Assembly: GCA_029338735.1 (NCBI GenBank)
Contig: JAQYAY010000057.1
Span: 62,001 to 126,000, forward strand
DNA from: Lachnospiraceae bacterium
GTDB taxonomy: Bacteria; Bacillota; Clostridia; Lachnospirales; Lachnospiraceae
Direction of reading: 5' to 3'
Length of the DNA stretch: 64,000 bases
Shown: positions 54,091 through 63,988 of the stretch, piece after piece
How the letters are laid out: each line of letters opens with the position of its first letter
Numbering within the stretch: position 1 is the first letter of the stretch
The notes under the pieces: model-generated
Seen by the model: only the letters and a program-made list of their open reading frames with translations
The model's database searches: none
Told to the model about the DNA's origin: nothing
Position numbers and translations under genes: made by a program

Positions 54091-54636
54091 ATGGCAAAAT
54101 GGGTATGCAGTGTATGCGGATATGTTTATGAGGGCGAAGAGCCACCAAAGCAGTGTCCTGTATGTAAGGCACCAGCAGAGAAATTCATAAAGCAGGATGG
54201 AGAAATGACCTGGGCTTCTGAGCACGTAATCGGTGTAGCCAAGGATGTCCCGGATGATATCAAGGCTGACCTTCGTGCTAACTTCGAGGGTGAGTGCTCA
54301 GAGGTTGGTATGTATCTTGCTATGAGCCGCGCTGCTTTCCGCGAGGGATATCCTGAGATCGGTCTTTACTATGAGAAGGCTGCTCATGAAGAGGCTGAGC
54401 ATGCTGCTAAGTTTGCAGAGCTTCTCGGCGAGGTAGTTTCTCCTTCTACAGAGCAGAATCTCCGTGTAAGAGTCGAGGCTGAGAACGGTGCTACAGCTGG
54501 AAAGACTGATCTGGCTAAGCGCGCCAAGGCATTAAATCTCGACGCAATCCATGATACAGTTCATGAGATGGCTCGTGACGAGGCCAGACATGGCAAGGCT
54601 TTCGCAGGTCTCTTAAAGAGATATTTCGGAAAGTAA
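54091..54636 (+). CDS. Reverse rubrerythrin (rubredoxin-first peroxidase)
   Basis: A 181-residue protein. The rubredoxin iron site is at the N-terminus (C6-x2-C9, C22-x2-C25), then a ferritin-like di-iron domain with [34 protein letters not shown] and [11 protein letters not shown]. This order is the reverse of classical rubrerythrin. The family reduces hydrogen peroxide (and oxygen) in strict anaerobes. AGGAGGT precedes the ATG. It follows the Fur/PerR-family gene by 76 bases and is probably controlled by it. Confidence 0.95.
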   Translation: MAKWVCSVCGYVYEGEEPPKQCPVCKAPAEKFIKQDGEMTWASEHVIGVAKDVPDDIKADLRANFEGECSEVGMYLAMSRAAFREGYPEIGLYYEKAAHEEAEHAAKFAELLGEVVSPSTEQNLRVRVEAENGATAGKTDLAKRAKALNLDAIHDTVHEMARDEARHGKAFAGLLKRYFGK

Positions 54637-54659
54637 TATTTAAAAAAAGGTCATGTACC

Positions 54660-54692
54660 AGACTGTCCTGTATTCCAGGGCAGTCTTTTTTT
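54660..54692 (+). terminator. Intrinsic terminator after rubrerythrin
   Basis: AGACTG-CCTG and CAGG-CAGTCT arms with single-base bulges and a run of seven T. Confidence 0.85.
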
Positions 54693-54722
54693 ATAAAAAA
54701 ACCGCACCCTCTCGGATGCGGT
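54693..54722 (-). terminator. Intrinsic terminator after carB
   Basis: Minus-strand ACCGCA/TGCGGT stem followed by TTTTTTTATAA, 45 bases after the carB stop, back to back with the rubrerythrin terminator. Confidence 0.85.
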
Positions 54723-54767
54723 ACTAAGTAAGTTTAAGGAAGTTCTTTTCGCTAAATCAGACAGAAA

Positions 54768-57700
54768 TCATCTTATGTCGACTTTTGCGATATCTATCGG
54801 TGTCACCTTGTCCGGCTCACTCTCGAGTGCGTGAGCTAAGGCATTGGCTGTATCCATCGCTGTGATACAGTATACTCCTGTCTCTATCGCATTACGTCTG
54901 ATCAGAAATCCGTCACGGGTCTTGTCACCGTGACCTTCTGTCGGTGTATCGATTACGAGATCGATCTTGTGACCAAGAATAAGGTCCATCACATTAGGTG
55001 ATTCCTGATTTATCTTATTGACCCAGAGGGCCTCAACTCCATGGTCATTTAAGTACTTTGCAGTAGATCTCGTTGCGTAAATCTTGTATCCAAGGGCCTT
55101 GAATCTCTTTGCGACACCAACAGCCTCAGGTTTGTCCTTGTCATTTACAGTCATTATCATCTGCTTGTACTTCGGCAGATCAAGGCCCGCGCCTGTGAAG
55201 GCCTTGTACAGAGCTTCATTGAAGGTCGGTGCAATTCCAAGGCACTCACCAGTACTCTTCATCTCAGGTCCAAGAGAAATCTCTGCTCCACGGAGCTTCT
55301 CAAATGAGAATACAGGCATTTTGATAGCCACATAGTCAGCCTCTGGCTGGAGTCCTGGCTTGTACCCCATCTCACGAAGAGTATGACCACACATTACCTT
55401 TGCAGCGAGGTCTACGATAGGAATTCCTGTTACCTTGCTGATGTATGGCACAGTACGTGATGAACGAGGATTTACCTCAATGACATATACCTCTCCGTCC
55501 ATATCGATGAACTGGATATTGATGAGACCTATGACATGAAGCTCCTTTGCGAGCTTTATCGTAGCATCTTCGATCTTCTTCTTGACCTCATCACCGATAG
55601 TCGGAGCAGGATATACAGAGATTGAATCTCCTGAATGGATTCCTGTACGCTCGATATGCTCCATGATACCAGGAATCAGTATATCTTCACCATCACATAC
55701 GGCATCTACCTCGACCTCTTTACCCTGTAGATACTTATCTACAAGGATTGGGTGCTCCTGGGCGATACGGTTGATGATGCCCATGAACTGCTCGATGTCT
55801 TCGTCATTGAATGCAATCTGCATTCCCTGACCACCAAGTACGTATGAAGGACGGACAAGTACAGGATAGCCGACCTTATTGGCAACCTTCTTTGCCTCTT
55901 CTGCTGTGAATACAGTACCGCCTGAAGCTCTTGGAATACCTGTCTTCTGAAGGACTTCATCGAAGAGCTCACGGTCTTCTGCCCTGTCGACATCCTTTGC
56001 ATCTGTTCCGTAGATGGTGACTCCCATCTCCATCAGATCCTGGGTGAGCTTAATTGCCGTCTGTCCACCGAACTGGACTACAGCTCCATCCGGCTTCTCC
56101 TGACGAACGATATTTTCTACATCCTCTTTTGTCAGAGGCTCGAAATAGAGCTTGTCTGCAATATCGAAATCGGTAGATACTGTCTCAGGGTTATTATTTA
56201 CGATGATGGTCTCGAAACCTTCCTTCTCAAAGGCCCAGGTCGCATGTACCGAGCAGTAATCGAACTCGATACCCTGTCCGATACGGATAGGACCGGATCC
56301 AAGTACGAGAACCTTTTTCTTTCCTGAAGTCTCAAGAGCCTCGTTCTCACCGCCACTGTATACTGAATAGTAATACGGAGTCTCTGCCTTGAACTCAGCA
56401 GCACAGGTATCAACCATTCGGTAGGATGCTACTATACCATTATCAAGGCGCATCTCCTTTACTTCGTCCTCTGAGAGCTTGCCATTCAGATTAGCAATAA
56501 TATAGTCTGGGAACTCGATCCTCTTTGCTTCACGCAGAAGCTCAGGAGTCAGCTCACAAGTCTTGAGTCTCTTCTCTATCTCAGTGATATATGCGATCCT
56601 GTCGATAAACCACAGGTCAATCATCGTCACATCATGCATCTTCTGATGAGAGAACTTACGACGGCAGCCCTCTGCTATACGGTAGATACGGCGGTCATCA
56701 ACTATCTCCATCTCTTTCCAGAGCTCATCATCAGTCCTGTCTGTAAAGTCGTAGCTCATGAGTGAGTCTACATGCTGCTCAAGAGATCTGATGGCCTTCA
56801 TCAGGGCTCCGCAGAAGTTGTCGCAGATACTCATGACCTCACCGGTAGCCTTCATCTGTGTAGTAAGGGTACGCTTTGCCGTGATGAATTTATCAAACGG
56901 CAGACGAGGAATCTTGACCACGCAGTAGTCGAGCATCGGCTCGAATGAAGCATATGTCTTCTTTGTGATGGCATTCTTGATCTCATCGAGATTGTAGCCA
57001 AGAGCGATCTTTGCAGCAACCTTTGCTATAGGATATCCTGTTGCCTTTGATGCAAGAGCTGAAGAACGTGATACACGAGGATTTACCTCGATGACACAGT
57101 ACTCGAATGAATCTGGATTCAGTGCATACTGTACGTTACAGCCGCCTGTGATCCCTAATTCTGTTATGATATTAAGAGCAGATGTACGAAGCATCTGATA
57201 GTCTTTATCTGAGAGAGTCTGTGAAGGAGCAACTACGATAGAGTCTCCTGTGTGGACACCGACCGGGTCGATATTTTCCATGTTGCAGACTGTGATGCAG
57301 TTGCCAGCGGCATCACGCATCACCTCGTACTCGATTTCCTTCCAGCCTGCGATACAGCGCTCTACAAGCACTTCATGCACACGGGAAAGGCGGAGTCCGT
57401 TCTCGAGGATCTCACGAAGCTCAGTCTCATTGTGAGCGATACCACCGCCTGAACCGCCAAGGGTATATGCCGGACGAAGAACTACCGGATAGCCGATAGT
57501 ATTGGTAAATCGGACACCAGCCTCCACATCATGAACTACCTCTGAAGGAGCTACAGGCTCTCCGATTTTTTCCATCGTGTCCTTGAACTCCTGTCTGTCC
57601 TCAGCCTTCTTTATAGTCTGAGCAGTCGTTCCGATAAGCCTTACACCCTGCTCTTTTAAGAAGCCTGACTCCTCAAGCTCCATACCGAGGTTCAGACCTG

Positions 57701-57980
57701 CCTGACCTCCGAGTGTAGGAAGGATAGAATCCGGCTTTTCTTTCTTGATGATAGACTCAAGAGACTTTATGGTCAGAGGTTCTATATAGACCTCATCGGC
57801 TATATCCTTATCAGTCATGATCGTAGCAGGGTTAGAGTTTACAAGGCATACCTCAACGCCCTCTTCCTTTAAGGATCTGCATGCCTGTGTTCCGGCATAA
57901 TCAAACTCGGCAGCCTGACCGATTACTATAGGGCCTGAACCGATCACCATTACCTTCTTGATGCTGTTATCGCGTGGCAT
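54768..57980 (-). CDS. carB: Carbamoyl-phosphate synthase, large subunit
   Basis: A 1070-residue synthetase making carbamoyl phosphate for pyrimidine and arginine synthesis. Two tandem ATP-grasp halves are visible (VMVIGSGPIVIGQAAEFDYAG at residue 10 and VLVLGSGPIRIGQGIEFDYC near 555), with VIEVNPRVSRSSALASKATGYPI and VIEVNPRSSRTVPYISKVTG. An MGS-like allosteric C-terminal domain follows (NDKDKPEAVGVAKRFKALG). Length is normal. The ATG overlaps the carA stop. Confidence 0.98.
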   Translation of the reverse strand: MPRDNSIKKVMVIGSGPIVIGQAAEFDYAGTQACRSLKEEGVEVCLVNSNPATIMTDKDIADEVYIEPLTIKSLESIIKKEKPDSILPTLGGQAGLNLGMELEESGFLKEQGVRLIGTTAQTIKKAEDRQEFKDTMEKIGEPVAPSEVVHDVEAGVRFTNTIGYPVVLRPAYTLGGSGGGIAHNETELREILENGLRLSRVHEVLVERCIAGWKEIEYEVMRDAAGNCITVCNMENIDPVGVHTGDSIVVAPSQTLSDKDYQMLRTSALNIITELGITGGCNVQYALNPDSFEYCVIEVNPRVSRSSALASKATGYPIAKVAAKIALGYNLDEIKNAITKKTYASFEPMLDYCVVKIPRLPFDKFITAKRTLTTQMKATGEVMSICDNFCGALMKAIRSLEQHVDSLMSYDFTDRTDDELWKEMEIVDDRRIYRIAEGCRRKFSHQKMHDVTMIDLWFIDRIAYITEIEKRLKTCELTPELLREAKRIEFPDYIIANLNGKLSEDEVKEMRLDNGIVASYRMVDTCAAEFKAETPYYYSVYSGGENEALETSGKKKVLVLGSGPIRIGQGIEFDYCSVHATWAFEKEGFETIIVNNNPETVSTDFDIADKLYFEPLTKEDVENIVRQEKPDGAVVQFGGQTAIKLTQDLMEMGVTIYGTDAKDVDRAEDRELFDEVLQKTGIPRASGGTVFTAEEAKKVANKVGYPVLVRPSYVLGGQGMQIAFNDEDIEQFMGIINRIAQEHPILVDKYLQGKEVEVDAVCDGEDILIPGIMEHIERTGIHSGDSISVYPAPTIGDEVKKKIEDATIKLAKELHVIGLINIQFIDMDGEVYVIEVNPRSSRTVPYISKVTGIPIVDLAAKVMCGHTLREMGYKPGLQPEADYVAIKMPVFSFEKLRGAEISLGPEMKSTGECLGIAPTFNEALYKAFTGAGLDLPKYKQMIMTVNDKDKPEAVGVAKRFKALGYKIYATRSTAKYLNDHGVEALWVNKINQESPNVMDLILGHKIDLVIDTPTEGHGDKTRDGFLIRRNAIETGVYCITAMDTANALAHALESEPDKVTPIDIAKVDIR

Positions 57981-59050
57981 TACAGTCCTCCTTCCATCAT
58001 CTTGATGAATCTGTCAAAAAGAAATGCGCTATCCTGTGGGCCCGGACAGGCTTCAGGATGAAACTGCACTGTGTATATATTCTTTCCGGTGTACATGAGA
58101 CCTTCATTAGTCCCGTCATTTACATTAGTAAAAGACGGTGTGGCAACCTTCGGGGCGAGGTTCTCAGTGTCTACCACATAGCCGTGGTTCTGAGATGAGA
58201 TATAGACTCTTCCTGTAATAGAATCTTTTACAGGATGATTGCCGCCTCTGTGACCGTACTTAAGCTTCTTCGTATCTATGCCATTTGCCAGAGCCATCAG
58301 CTGATGACCTAAGCAGATAGCAAAAATAGGAATGTCCGTATCGTAGAGCTTCTTTATCTCTTTGATAATAGCTGTGCAGGTCTTCGGATCTCCAGGTCCG
58401 TTTGAAAGCATGATTCCATCCGGGTTCATGGCGATGATCTCATCTGCAGTCGTAGATGCAGGGACTATAGTCACATCACATCCACGCTCATTTAAGCTCT
58501 CGCCGATGTGTCTTTTGGCTCCGAGGTCTAAGAGAACTACCTTTTTGCCCTTGCCCGGCAGATGCTTTTTCTCTTTGCAGGTCACCTGGCTTACGACATC
58601 GCCGACCTCATACGCCTTTATTTTTTCAAGAACCGGAGTCAGATCGTCATACTTCGTCGTGGAGATCATACCGTTCATCGTGCCGTGGTCACGAAGTCTC
58701 TTCGTCAGTGCTCTCGTGTCGATTCCCTGGATTCCCGGAATATCCTGCTCCTTTAAAAAATCATTCAGATTTCCTTTGCAGCGGAAATTGCTCGGAACTC
58801 TCGCGAGCTCTCTTACTATATATCCACCCACATATGACCTGTCTGACTCAGCGTCGTCGGTGACTCCGTAGTTTCCGATAAGCGGATAAGTCATCGTGAC
58901 AGCCTGTCCTGCATATGAAGGGTCAGTCAGCACTTCGAGATAACCTGTCATCGAGGTATTGAATACGACCTCGCTGATGGATTCCCGCGTAGAACCGATG
59001 CTTTCGCCTTCATATACAGTTCCATCTTCGAGATAAAGATACGCTTTCAT
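57980..59050 (-). CDS. carA: Carbamoyl-phosphate synthase, small (glutaminase) subunit
   Basis: A 356-residue class I glutamine amidotransferase. The N-terminal domain starts AYLYLEDGTVYEGESIG and includes the MTGYLEVLTDPSYAGQAV motif; the catalytic triad lies in PIFAICLGHQLMALA (Cys) and QFHPEACPGP (His, Glu). It channels ammonia to CarB, with which it overlaps by one base. It follows purL by 43 bases with no clear promoter between, so the three genes are likely co-transcribed. Confidence 0.97.
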   Translation of the reverse strand: MKAYLYLEDGTVYEGESIGSTRESISEVVFNTSMTGYLEVLTDPSYAGQAVTMTYPLIGNYGVTDDAESDRSYVGGYIVRELARVPSNFRCKGNLNDFLKEQDIPGIQGIDTRALTKRLRDHGTMNGMISTTKYDDLTPVLEKIKAYEVGDVVSQVTCKEKKHLPGKGKKVVLLDLGAKRHIGESLNERGCDVTIVPASTTADEIIAMNPDGIMLSNGPGDPKTCTAIIKEIKKLYDTDIPIFAICLGHQLMALANGIDTKKLKYGHRGGNHPVKDSITGRVYISSQNHGYVVDTENLAPKVATPSFTNVNDGTNEGLMYTGKNIYTVQFHPEACPGPQDSAFLFDRFIKMMEGGL

Positions 59051-59093
59051 CTTTTTCCTTTCTTTGTTTGAGGATTTATCCCCTATATCCTAA

Positions 59094-62000
59094 TCACTTA
59101 AAGTAGCTTACGCCGCTTTCAAAAATCTTCATATCGAGATTTCCGTAGATGTTCTTTGAAACGCCGTCTCCGATACGCTCGCTGTGGCACATCTTTCCGA
59201 GGATCCTACCATCCTCACTCGTGATTCCTTCAATAGCTCTGTAAGAACCGTTGATGTTCCACTCTGCATCCATCGAGCAGTTTCCGTCGATGTCAACGTA
59301 CTGAGTAGCTACCTGACCGTTCTTAAAGAGCTTATCAAGCCACTCTTCGTTCGCTACGAATCTGCCTTCGCCGTGTGAAGCAGGGATTCCGTAGACTTTT
59401 CCAAGGCCTGCGAGGCGAAGCCACGGGCTCTTGTTCGATACGACCTTAGTATAGGCAATCTTTGAGATATGGCGGCCTATAGTGTTATAAGTCAGTGTCG
59501 GTGAATCCGGCTTCTGTTCGGTCACTTTTCCGTAAGGCACAAGTCCCAGCTTTATCAGAGCCTGGAAACCGTTGCAGATACCAAGTACAAGACCATCTCT
59601 CTTTGTGATCAGATCCTCGATAGCTTCGGTGATCTTCTCGTTTCTGAAGGCTGTAGCGAAGAACTTCGCGCTTCCCTCTGGCTCATCACCTGCTGAGAAA
59701 CCACCAGGGAACATGACGATCTGCGCGTTGTTTATTCCCTTTACAAAGTCATCGACAGACGATCTGATATCCTCTGCGTTCTGGTTTCTGAATACTACTG
59801 TATTCGTAGTAGCTCCAGCTTTTTCAAAGGCTTTGGCTGAATCGTACTCGCAGTTCGTTCCAGGGAATACCGGAATGAATACATTCGGCTTTGCGACCTT
59901 GTTCTTGCAGACGTAGACATTTTTCTCATCGTAAAGCTCAGACTTAACAGGTGTCTTATCGTCATCGGCCTTAGTAGCGAAAACTCCTTCAAGCGGAGCC
60001 TTCCAGGCATCAAGAGCCTCACTTATATCGAATGAGACATCATCTATAGTAAACTTCCTGTCATCTGTAACTTCACCGATCACAGTATAGAAATCAGATA
60101 AGCCATTATCAGTCATAGCCTGATCCACTGCATACATCACATCAGGGCTTACCTCTGCTACGATACAGCAAGGATATGGCTTGAAGGCGTCTGCTGGTGA
60201 AGCATTGTCCACACCGATCTTTACACCGAACTCATTTCCGAAAGCCATCTTGGACACAGCTGCAGCCGGACCATAGCAGTCGGTCACATATGCTGAAACG
60301 ATAGCCTTTTTGAGGATCAGCTGATGGACAGTGTCATAGAGCTTCATTACCTGATCATAGTCAGGCAGATCATATAAGTCTTTTGCGATCCAGAAGTACA
60401 CGAGCTTATCTCCGGCCTTCTTCAGCTCAGGTGTAATGATATCATGTACATCTGCCGTATCTACAGCAAATGAGCAGAGTGTCGGTGGAACATCTATGTC
60501 ATTAAATGTTCCTGACATCGAATCCTTACCGCCGATCGACGGAAGTCCGTATCTCATCTGCGCTTCAAAAGCTCCGAGCAGAGCTGCAACAGGCTGACTC
60601 CATCTCTTAGGATCCTCGTTCATCCTGCGGAAATATTCCTGGAAGGTAAATCTTATCTTTCTGAAATCTCCGCCTGCAGCGACTATTTTTGCCATGGACT
60701 CAGTGATCGAATAGATGGCTCCATGGTACGGGCTCCACTTAGACAGATACGGATCAAAACCGTATGCCATCATTGAGACTGTATCACACTTGTGGTTTCC
60801 GACCGGAAGCTTTGCGACCATACTCTGAGTCTCGGTCAGCTGGTACCTGCCGCCGAATGGCATGAATACTGACGCTGCTCCGATAGAACCGTCGAACATC
60901 TCGACAAGTCCCTTCTGTGAGCAGACATTAAGGTCTGATAAGGTGTCAAGCCATGCAGCCTTTAAGTCATTTTTGTCAAGGTCTGCTGCTACCTTCTCAG
61001 AAGCGAATTTCTCGAGGTAGTCATCTTCCTTCTTCGGGATCTCGACTGTAACGGCTGTCTCCTGATGAGCTCCATTTGTGTTAAGGAAAGCACGTGACAA
61101 GTCAACGATGGTCTTTCCTCTCCAGTCGAGGCGCAGCCTCGGCTCCTCTGTAACCTCAGCTACTACAGTAGCTTCGAGGTTCTCTTCCCTGGCATATGAT
61201 AAAAATTTATCGACATCTGAAGGAGATACGACTACTGCCATTCTCTCCTGAGACTCTGAAATAGCAAGCTCAGTTCCATCAAGTCCTGCGTACTTTTTCG
61301 GTACGAGGTCAAGGTTCACGCGAAGTCCGTCTGCTAACTCTCCGATGGCTACAGATACACCGCCTGCTCCGAAGTCATTACACTTCTTTATCAGGTAAGC
61401 GACCTCTTCTCTCTTGAAGAGTCTCTGCAGCTTTCTCTCTGTAGGCGGATTACCTTTCTGGACCTCGGCTCCGCAGAGTGCTGTAGACTTAGTGTTATGA
61501 GCCTTTGAAGAACCTGTAGCACCGCCGATTCCGTCACGACCTGTACGGCCTCCTAAGAGAATTATCTTATCTCCCGGATCTGAGTTGAGCCTGCGTACTG
61601 CACGCCTGGGAGCAGCAGCCATTACAGCTCCGATCTCCATTCTCTTTGCTACATAGTCAGGATGATATATCTCCTTTACATAGCCGGTAGCAAGTCCGAT
61701 CTGGTTTCCGTATGAGCTGTAACCGTGTGCAGCCTCACGGACCAGCTTCTTCTGTGGGAGCTTACCTTCGAGAGTCTCGCTTACAGGTCTTGTAGGATCA
61801 GCAGCTCCGGTAATTCTCATAGCCTGATATACGTATGTCCTGCCGGAGAGCGGGTCTCTTATAGCTCCGCCAAGGCAGGTAGCAGCGCCACCGAACGGCT
61901 CGATCTCAGTCGGGTGGTTGTGCGTCTCATTTTTAAAATTCAGAAGCCACTCTTCTGTCTTCCCGTCTACTTCGATAGGAATGATGATAGAGCAGGCATT

Positions 62001-62897
62001 TATCTCATCTGATTCCTCCTGGTCTTTTAAAAGTCCCTTTTTCTTAAGGATCTTCGCAGCGATCGTAGCTAAGTCCATCAGACAGACGAACTTATCATCT
62101 CTGCCCTTGTAGATAACACGGAAGTTATCTAAGTATTTGTCGTAAGAATCCTTTATAGGCTTCTTGTAAAAACCGTCCTCGAAGTTCACATTCGTAAGCT
62201 CTGTTGAGAAAGTCGTATGACGGCAGTGATCTGACCAGTATGTATCTAATACCCTGATCTCTGTAATCGACGGGTCCCTGTGTTCATCTGACCTGAAATA
62301 GTTTCTTATATGAAGGAAGTCCTTGTATGTCATGGCGAGATTCAGTGAATCGTAGCGCTTCTTGAAGTCCTCATCGCTCTCATCACAGAACCCGTCCAGG
62401 ATTTCCACGTCTGCCGGCTCCTCGAAGTTATCCTCGAGAGTCTCCGGCTTCTCTTCATCTGTGATTCTCGAATCCACAGGATTTACACAGTGTCTCTTTA
62501 TTTTTTCAAAATCCTCGTCGGAAATCTCTCCCTCTATCACATAGGTAGTAGCCGTTTTTATGATAGGCTCAGCTTCGTCGTCTAAGAGCTTCATGCACTG
62601 CTCTGCTGAATCTGCTCTCTGGTCGAACTGTCCTGGCAGGAATTCTACAGAAAAAATCCGCCCGGTAAAATCGAAAGTCTCCTCATAAACTGTATCAACC
62701 GGAGGCTCCGAAAATACTGTGCGGACCGCTTTATCAAATACTTCGTCCTTTAAATTCTCCACGTCATAACGAATAAGAACCCTGACGCCGGTGATACCAC
62801 TAACCCCGACGAAATGACGTAACTCATGTGAAAGCTGCTTCGCTGTAACTGCGAAATCAGGTTTCTTCTCTACGTATACGCGTCTAACTTTTCCCAT
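59094..62897 (-). CDS. purL: Phosphoribosylformylglycinamidine synthase, single-chain PurL
   Basis: A 1267-residue enzyme for the fourth step of purine synthesis. The synthetase part has LDTYWSDHCRHTTF, NETHNHPTEIEPFGGAATCLGGAIRDP and the GRTGRDGIGGATGS loop. The C-terminal quarter is a class I glutaminase (VFIPVFPGTNCEYDSAKAF, PGGFSAGDEP, nucleophile Cys in LGICNGFQALIKLG). PurS, PurQ and PurL functions are joined, as in Clostridia and Gram-negatives; Bacillus splits them into three. AGGAAA precedes the ATG at 62897; the frame is open ten codons further. Confidence 0.97.
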   Translation of the reverse strand: MGKVRRVYVEKKPDFAVTAKQLSHELRHFVGVSGITGVRVLIRYDVENLKDEVFDKAVRTVFSEPPVDTVYEETFDFTGRIFSVEFLPGQFDQRADSAEQCMKLLDDEAEPIIKTATTYVIEGEISDEDFEKIKRHCVNPVDSRITDEEKPETLEDNFEEPADVEILDGFCDESDEDFKKRYDSLNLAMTYKDFLHIRNYFRSDEHRDPSITEIRVLDTYWSDHCRHTTFSTELTNVNFEDGFYKKPIKDSYDKYLDNFRVIYKGRDDKFVCLMDLATIAAKILKKKGLLKDQEESDEINACSIIIPIEVDGKTEEWLLNFKNETHNHPTEIEPFGGAATCLGGAIRDPLSGRTYVYQAMRITGAADPTRPVSETLEGKLPQKKLVREAAHGYSSYGNQIGLATGYVKEIYHPDYVAKRMEIGAVMAAAPRRAVRRLNSDPGDKIILLGGRTGRDGIGGATGSSKAHNTKSTALCGAEVQKGNPPTERKLQRLFKREEVAYLIKKCNDFGAGGVSVAIGELADGLRVNLDLVPKKYAGLDGTELAISESQERMAVVVSPSDVDKFLSYAREENLEATVVAEVTEEPRLRLDWRGKTIVDLSRAFLNTNGAHQETAVTVEIPKKEDDYLEKFASEKVAADLDKNDLKAAWLDTLSDLNVCSQKGLVEMFDGSIGAASVFMPFGGRYQLTETQSMVAKLPVGNHKCDTVSMMAYGFDPYLSKWSPYHGAIYSITESMAKIVAAGGDFRKIRFTFQEYFRRMNEDPKRWSQPVAALLGAFEAQMRYGLPSIGGKDSMSGTFNDIDVPPTLCSFAVDTADVHDIITPELKKAGDKLVYFWIAKDLYDLPDYDQVMKLYDTVHQLILKKAIVSAYVTDCYGPAAAVSKMAFGNEFGVKIGVDNASPADAFKPYPCCIVAEVSPDVMYAVDQAMTDNGLSDFYTVIGEVTDDRKFTIDDVSFDISEALDAWKAPLEGVFATKADDDKTPVKSELYDEKNVYVCKNKVAKPNVFIPVFPGTNCEYDSAKAFEKAGATTNTVVFRNQNAEDIRSSVDDFVKGINNAQIVMFPGGFSAGDEPEGSAKFFATAFRNEKITEAIEDLITKRDGLVLGICNGFQALIKLGLVPYGKVTEQKPDSPTLTYNTIGRHISKIAYTKVVSNKSPWLRLAGLGKVYGIPASHGEGRFVANEEWLDKLFKNGQVATQYVDIDGNCSMDAEWNINGSYRAIEGITSEDGRILGKMCHSERIGDGVSKNIYGNLDMKIFESGVSYFK

Positions 62898-62960
62898 GCT
62901 TTTTCCTTTCCTAACACTCGGAAACAACAGTCATCAGATGTGAAAATCTACATCCGTATG

Positions 62961-62988
62961 ATTATAGCACAACGTGGCACATTTTCAA
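62961..62988 (-). promoter_or_regulatory. Promoter of the purL-carA-carB operon
   Basis: Minus-strand TTGAAA, 16-base spacer, TATAAT with an extended TGC immediately before it, 64 bases before the ATG. The short leader has only a small GATGT/ACATC hairpin and no purine riboswitch signature. Confidence 0.7.
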
Positions 62989-63018
62989 AACTGTTTTTGT
63001 ATTTTTTATAAAAATCAG

Positions 63019-63933
63019 TCATGGGCGGTCAGCCGTAAGTATTTTATTCCGGAGCATATTCATGACCCGCTTCTTGTCGGTCACCCACTTCGGTGAGATC
63101 AGAAGCTTCCTAGGGCCGTCTCCCGTCATCCGATGGATCACAGTCTGCTCTGGAAGGAGTCTTAGACATTCTACCACAAGGTCAGTGTATTCTTCCATAC
63201 TCATCTGAGAAAAATGCCTTTCTCTGTACTCTTCCGCAAGCTGCGAACCTTCTAAGACATTCAGCATCTGAAGCTTTATGCCGTCAAGCCGTGGGCTCAG
63301 TTCCCCAAGGTATCTCACCGTATCAAGCATATCTTCCCTGCTCTCACCTGGAAGTCCAAGGATCACATGGACGATCACAGTAAGGCCTGCTGCCTTAAGT
63401 CTTTTATAACACTCTTCAAAAACTGATGTCGAATATCCTCTGTGGATCCGCTCAGCTGTCTCATCGTGAATAGTCTGAAGCCCCAGCTCTGCCCAGACAG
63501 GCTTTATCCTGTTAAGGCTCTTTATCATCTCGAGCTTTTCATCGTCAATGCAGTCAGGTCTCGTGCCAATAGATAGAATCACGATGTCGTCCCGACTGAT
63601 AACCTTTTCATACAGATCCGTAAGCCTGTCAGTATCTCCGTAGGTATTTGTGTATGACTGGAAATAAGCGATGAATTTTCTCTTATCAGGCGGCACATCA
63701 GCCGGAAGTTTCTTTATGATCCTCTGCTTTGCAGCCTCAATCTGCGAGTCGATGTCATCCGGTGAGACCCTCTCCGCAAACTCGCCAGAACCGCCGGCGC
63801 TGCAGAAGGTGCATCCACCAGTACCGAGCGTCCCGTCCCTGTTCGGACAGGTACACCCGGACTCTAAAGACAGCTTATATAATTTCTGTCCGTATTTCTG
63901 CTTCAGGAAATCGGAAAGGGTTAAGATTGTCAT
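63019..63933 (-). CDS. TIGR01212-family (YhcC/YtqA-like) radical SAM protein
   Basis: A 304-residue radical SAM enzyme. The cluster cysteines lie in SGCTCPNRDGTLGTGGCTFC, an unusual spacing typical of this family and unlike the common CxxxCxxC. FIAYFQSYTNTYGD, LSIGTRPDCIDDE, VWAELGLQTIHDET and VIVHVILGLPGE are family landmarks. No biochemical function is established. It is 121 bases upstream of purL on the same strand, and its ribosome site is weak. Confidence 0.92.
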   Translation of the reverse strand: MTILTLSDFLKQKYGQKLYKLSLESGCTCPNRDGTLGTGGCTFCSAGGSGEFAERVSPDDIDSQIEAAKQRIIKKLPADVPPDKRKFIAYFQSYTNTYGDTDRLTDLYEKVISRDDIVILSIGTRPDCIDDEKLEMIKSLNRIKPVWAELGLQTIHDETAERIHRGYSTSVFEECYKRLKAAGLTVIVHVILGLPGESREDMLDTVRYLGELSPRLDGIKLQMLNVLEGSQLAEEYRERHFSQMSMEEYTDLVVECLRLLPEQTVIHRMTGDGPRKLLISPKWVTDKKRVMNMLRNKILTADRP

Positions 63934-63982
63934 AAGTCTTTTATCGGTATGGCCTGCAATATCTTATCTGCAACAGAATAAA

Positions 63983-63988
63983 ATTATA
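63983..63988 (-). promoter_or_regulatory. Possible -10 of the radical SAM gene promoter
   Basis: Minus-strand TATAAT 49 bases before the start codon. The matching -35 would lie beyond the window edge. Confidence 0.35.

Noticed and set aside
62898..62960. Possible purine riboswitch before purL
   Set aside because: The leader is under 70 bases and lacks the conserved purine aptamer loops; only a small hairpin is present.
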